Positions 5,245-6,367 of a stretch of 6,367 nt of DNA are shown in pieces. This stretch comes from an uncultured Blautia sp. (GTDB lineage: Bacteria > Bacillota > Clostridia > Lachnospirales > Lachnospiraceae). A program made the translations under genes and the position numbers. The notes under the pieces are model-generated. The model was not told the origin of the DNA. It made no database searches and saw only the letters and a list, made by a program, of their open reading frames with translations. The DNA lies in assembly GCA_934373235.1 (NCBI GenBank), contig CAKROW010000110.1, forward strand, positions 1 to 6,367, read 5' to 3'. Every line of letters starts with the position of its first letter. Position 1 is the stretch's first letter.

Positions 5245-6367
5245 ATGGCAACATGGAAAAATCTTGACACCCTGGCTTCCTACGGAAAGCTTGTTGGACT
5301 GAAAAACCACGTAAATATCGCAGACGCAATGTCAGGTGAAGAAGGTGGTAAGAGAGTATCTGAATACAGCACTCCAATGGCAGCAGGATTAACTTATAAC
5401 TATGCAGCCAAGGAAGTGGACGAGACTGTTTTATCCGCACTTTCAGAGCTGGCTGACGAGGCACAGCTTATTGACAAGTTTGAGGAATTATATAACGGAG
5501 CTGTGATCAACACCGGTGAGAACCGTATGGTCCTTCATCATCTTGCACGTAAACAGCTTGGAAACCCGGTTGTGACAGACGGTGTTGACAAGCGCGAGTT
5601 TTATGTTGCCCAGCAGAAGAAAGCTGCAGACTTCGCAAACAAGGTACATGCCGGTGAGATCGTCAACGAGAACGGTGAGAAATTCACAACTGTAGTACAG
5701 ATCGGTATCGGTGGAAGTGATCTTGGTCCACGCGCCCTCTACATCGCACTTGAGAACTGGGCAAAGGCCAACAACACTTTCAAAATGGAAGCTAAATTCA
5801 TCAGCAATGTTGACCCGGATGACGCAGCAGCAGTTCTTGCATCTGTGGATCTTGCACATTCACTTTTCATCGTTGTATCCAAATCCGGTACAACACTTGA
5901 GACACTTACAAACGAAGCATTTGTCAAAGATGCCCTCACAAAGGCAGGCCTGAATCCATCCAGACATATGCTGGCAGTTACCAGTGAGACTTCTCCTCTT
6001 GCCAAGAGCGATGCATATCTTACAGCAATCTTCATGGATGATTACATCGGCGGACGTTATTCTTCCGTATCCGGTGTAGGCGGAGCAATCCTTTCCCTTG
6101 CTTTCGGACCGGAAGTATTCGCACAGATCCTTGAGGGTGCCGCAGCAGAGGATACCCTTGCAACAAACAGAGACATCCGCAAAAACCCGGATATGCTTGA
6201 CGCCCTGATCGGTGTATATGAGCGTAATGTACAGGGTTATCCTGCAACAGCAGTCCTGCCTTACTCTCAGGCATTAAGCCGTTTTCCTGCACATCTTCAG
6301 CAGTGTGACATGGAATCAAACGGTAAATCCGTGAACCGTTTCGGTGAGCCGGTTGACTATGTAACCG
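5245..6367 (+). CDS. pgi: Glucose-6-phosphate isomerase, N-terminal part (3' truncated by window edge)
   Basis: This enzyme interconverts glucose 6-phosphate and fructose 6-phosphate in glycolysis and gluconeogenesis in the cytoplasm. The 374 codons present read without interruption from ATG 5245 to the window end. Recognisable parts are IGIGGSDLG (about 153-161), the phosphate-binding SKSGTT (212-217), the family signature GGRYSSVSGVGG (from about 269) and, near the edge, QQCDMESNGKSVNRFG, with the conserved glutamate after DM. A full protein would have more than 374 residues; the C-terminal part is outside the window. AAAGGAGGAG (5230-5239) sits ideally before the start, and with the strong promoter suggests high expression, as expected of a central glycolytic gene. 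It is divergent from csoR and shows no link to copper handling. The identification is firm. Confidence 0.96.
   Translation, partial: MATWKNLDTLASYGKLVGLKNHVNIADAMSGEEGGKRVSEYSTPMAAGLTYNYAAKEVDETVLSALSELADEAQLIDKFEELYNGAVINTGENRMVLHHLARKQLGNPVVTDGVDKREFYVAQQKKAADFANKVHAGEIVNENGEKFTTVVQIGIGGSDLGPRALYIALENWAKANNTFKMEAKFISNVDPDDAAAVLASVDLAHSLFIVVSKSGTTLETLTNEAFVKDALTKAGLNPSRHMLAVTSETSPLAKSDAYLTAIFMDDYIGGRYSSVSGVGGAILSLAFGPEVFAQILEGAAAEDTLATNRDIRKNPDMLDALIGVYERNVQGYPATAVLPYSQALSRFPAHLQQCDMESNGKSVNRFGEPVDYVT

Noticed and set aside
5488..6319. Minus-strand open frames opposite pgi
   Set aside because: They are antisense shadows of a clearly conserved enzyme, without ribosome binding sites or family resemblance.
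1..6367. CRISPR arrays, tRNA or rRNA genes, transposases, phage or toxin-antitoxin genes
   Set aside because: I looked for regularly spaced repeats, cloverleaf-like segments and mobile-element proteins and saw none; the only repeats are the intergenic palindromes at 1740-1958 and the two CsoR operators.

Overview
The window looks like a chromosomal segment of a low-to-mid GC Firmicute of class Clostridia, most probably a Lachnospiraceae gut anaerobe. The evidence is the strong AGGAGG-type ribosome binding sites, the TTGACA/TATAAT promoters with 17-bp spacers, the csoR-copA copper operon and the style of the protein sequences. This assignment is inferred from sequence style, not from a search.

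Layout from left to right. At 1-802 (+) is the C-terminal part of a sensor histidine kinase cut by the window edge. At 818-1133 (-) are the remains of a membrane diguanylate cyclase (GGDEF) gene that has lost its sensor region, its linker and most of its catalytic domain. At 1151-1618 (-) is a small DUF2284-type cysteine protein. At 1619-2059 there is no protein gene, but the stretch is dense with structure: a promoter for the DUF2284 gene, a cluster of hairpins bounded by outward-pointing terminators (about 1763-1868), a long inverted repeat (1858-1917) and a candidate small RNA with its own promoter and terminator (about 1907-1996, minus strand). At 2060-5017 (-) is a copper-responsive operon, csoR then copA, with two CsoR-type operators and a clear promoter upstream. 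At 5245 to the right edge (+) is pgi, glucose-6-phosphate isomerase, divergent from csoR with its own promoter and cut by the window end.

How the genes work together. CsoR should bind the GC palindrome between the -35 and -10 of its own promoter and release it when Cu(I) binds. That allows expression of CopA, a Cu(I)-exporting P1B ATPase. CopA here carries an extra CopZ-like metal-binding domain at its C-terminus. This domain begins at a methionine preceded by a strong internal ribosome binding site, so a free copper chaperone may be made from the same gene. pgi (glycolysis) and the histidine kinase appear to be unrelated neighbours.

The points most worth a second look are the internal start within copA, the structured intergenic region with mutually exclusive helices and a candidate small RNA, and the twice-deleted diguanylate cyclase remnant.
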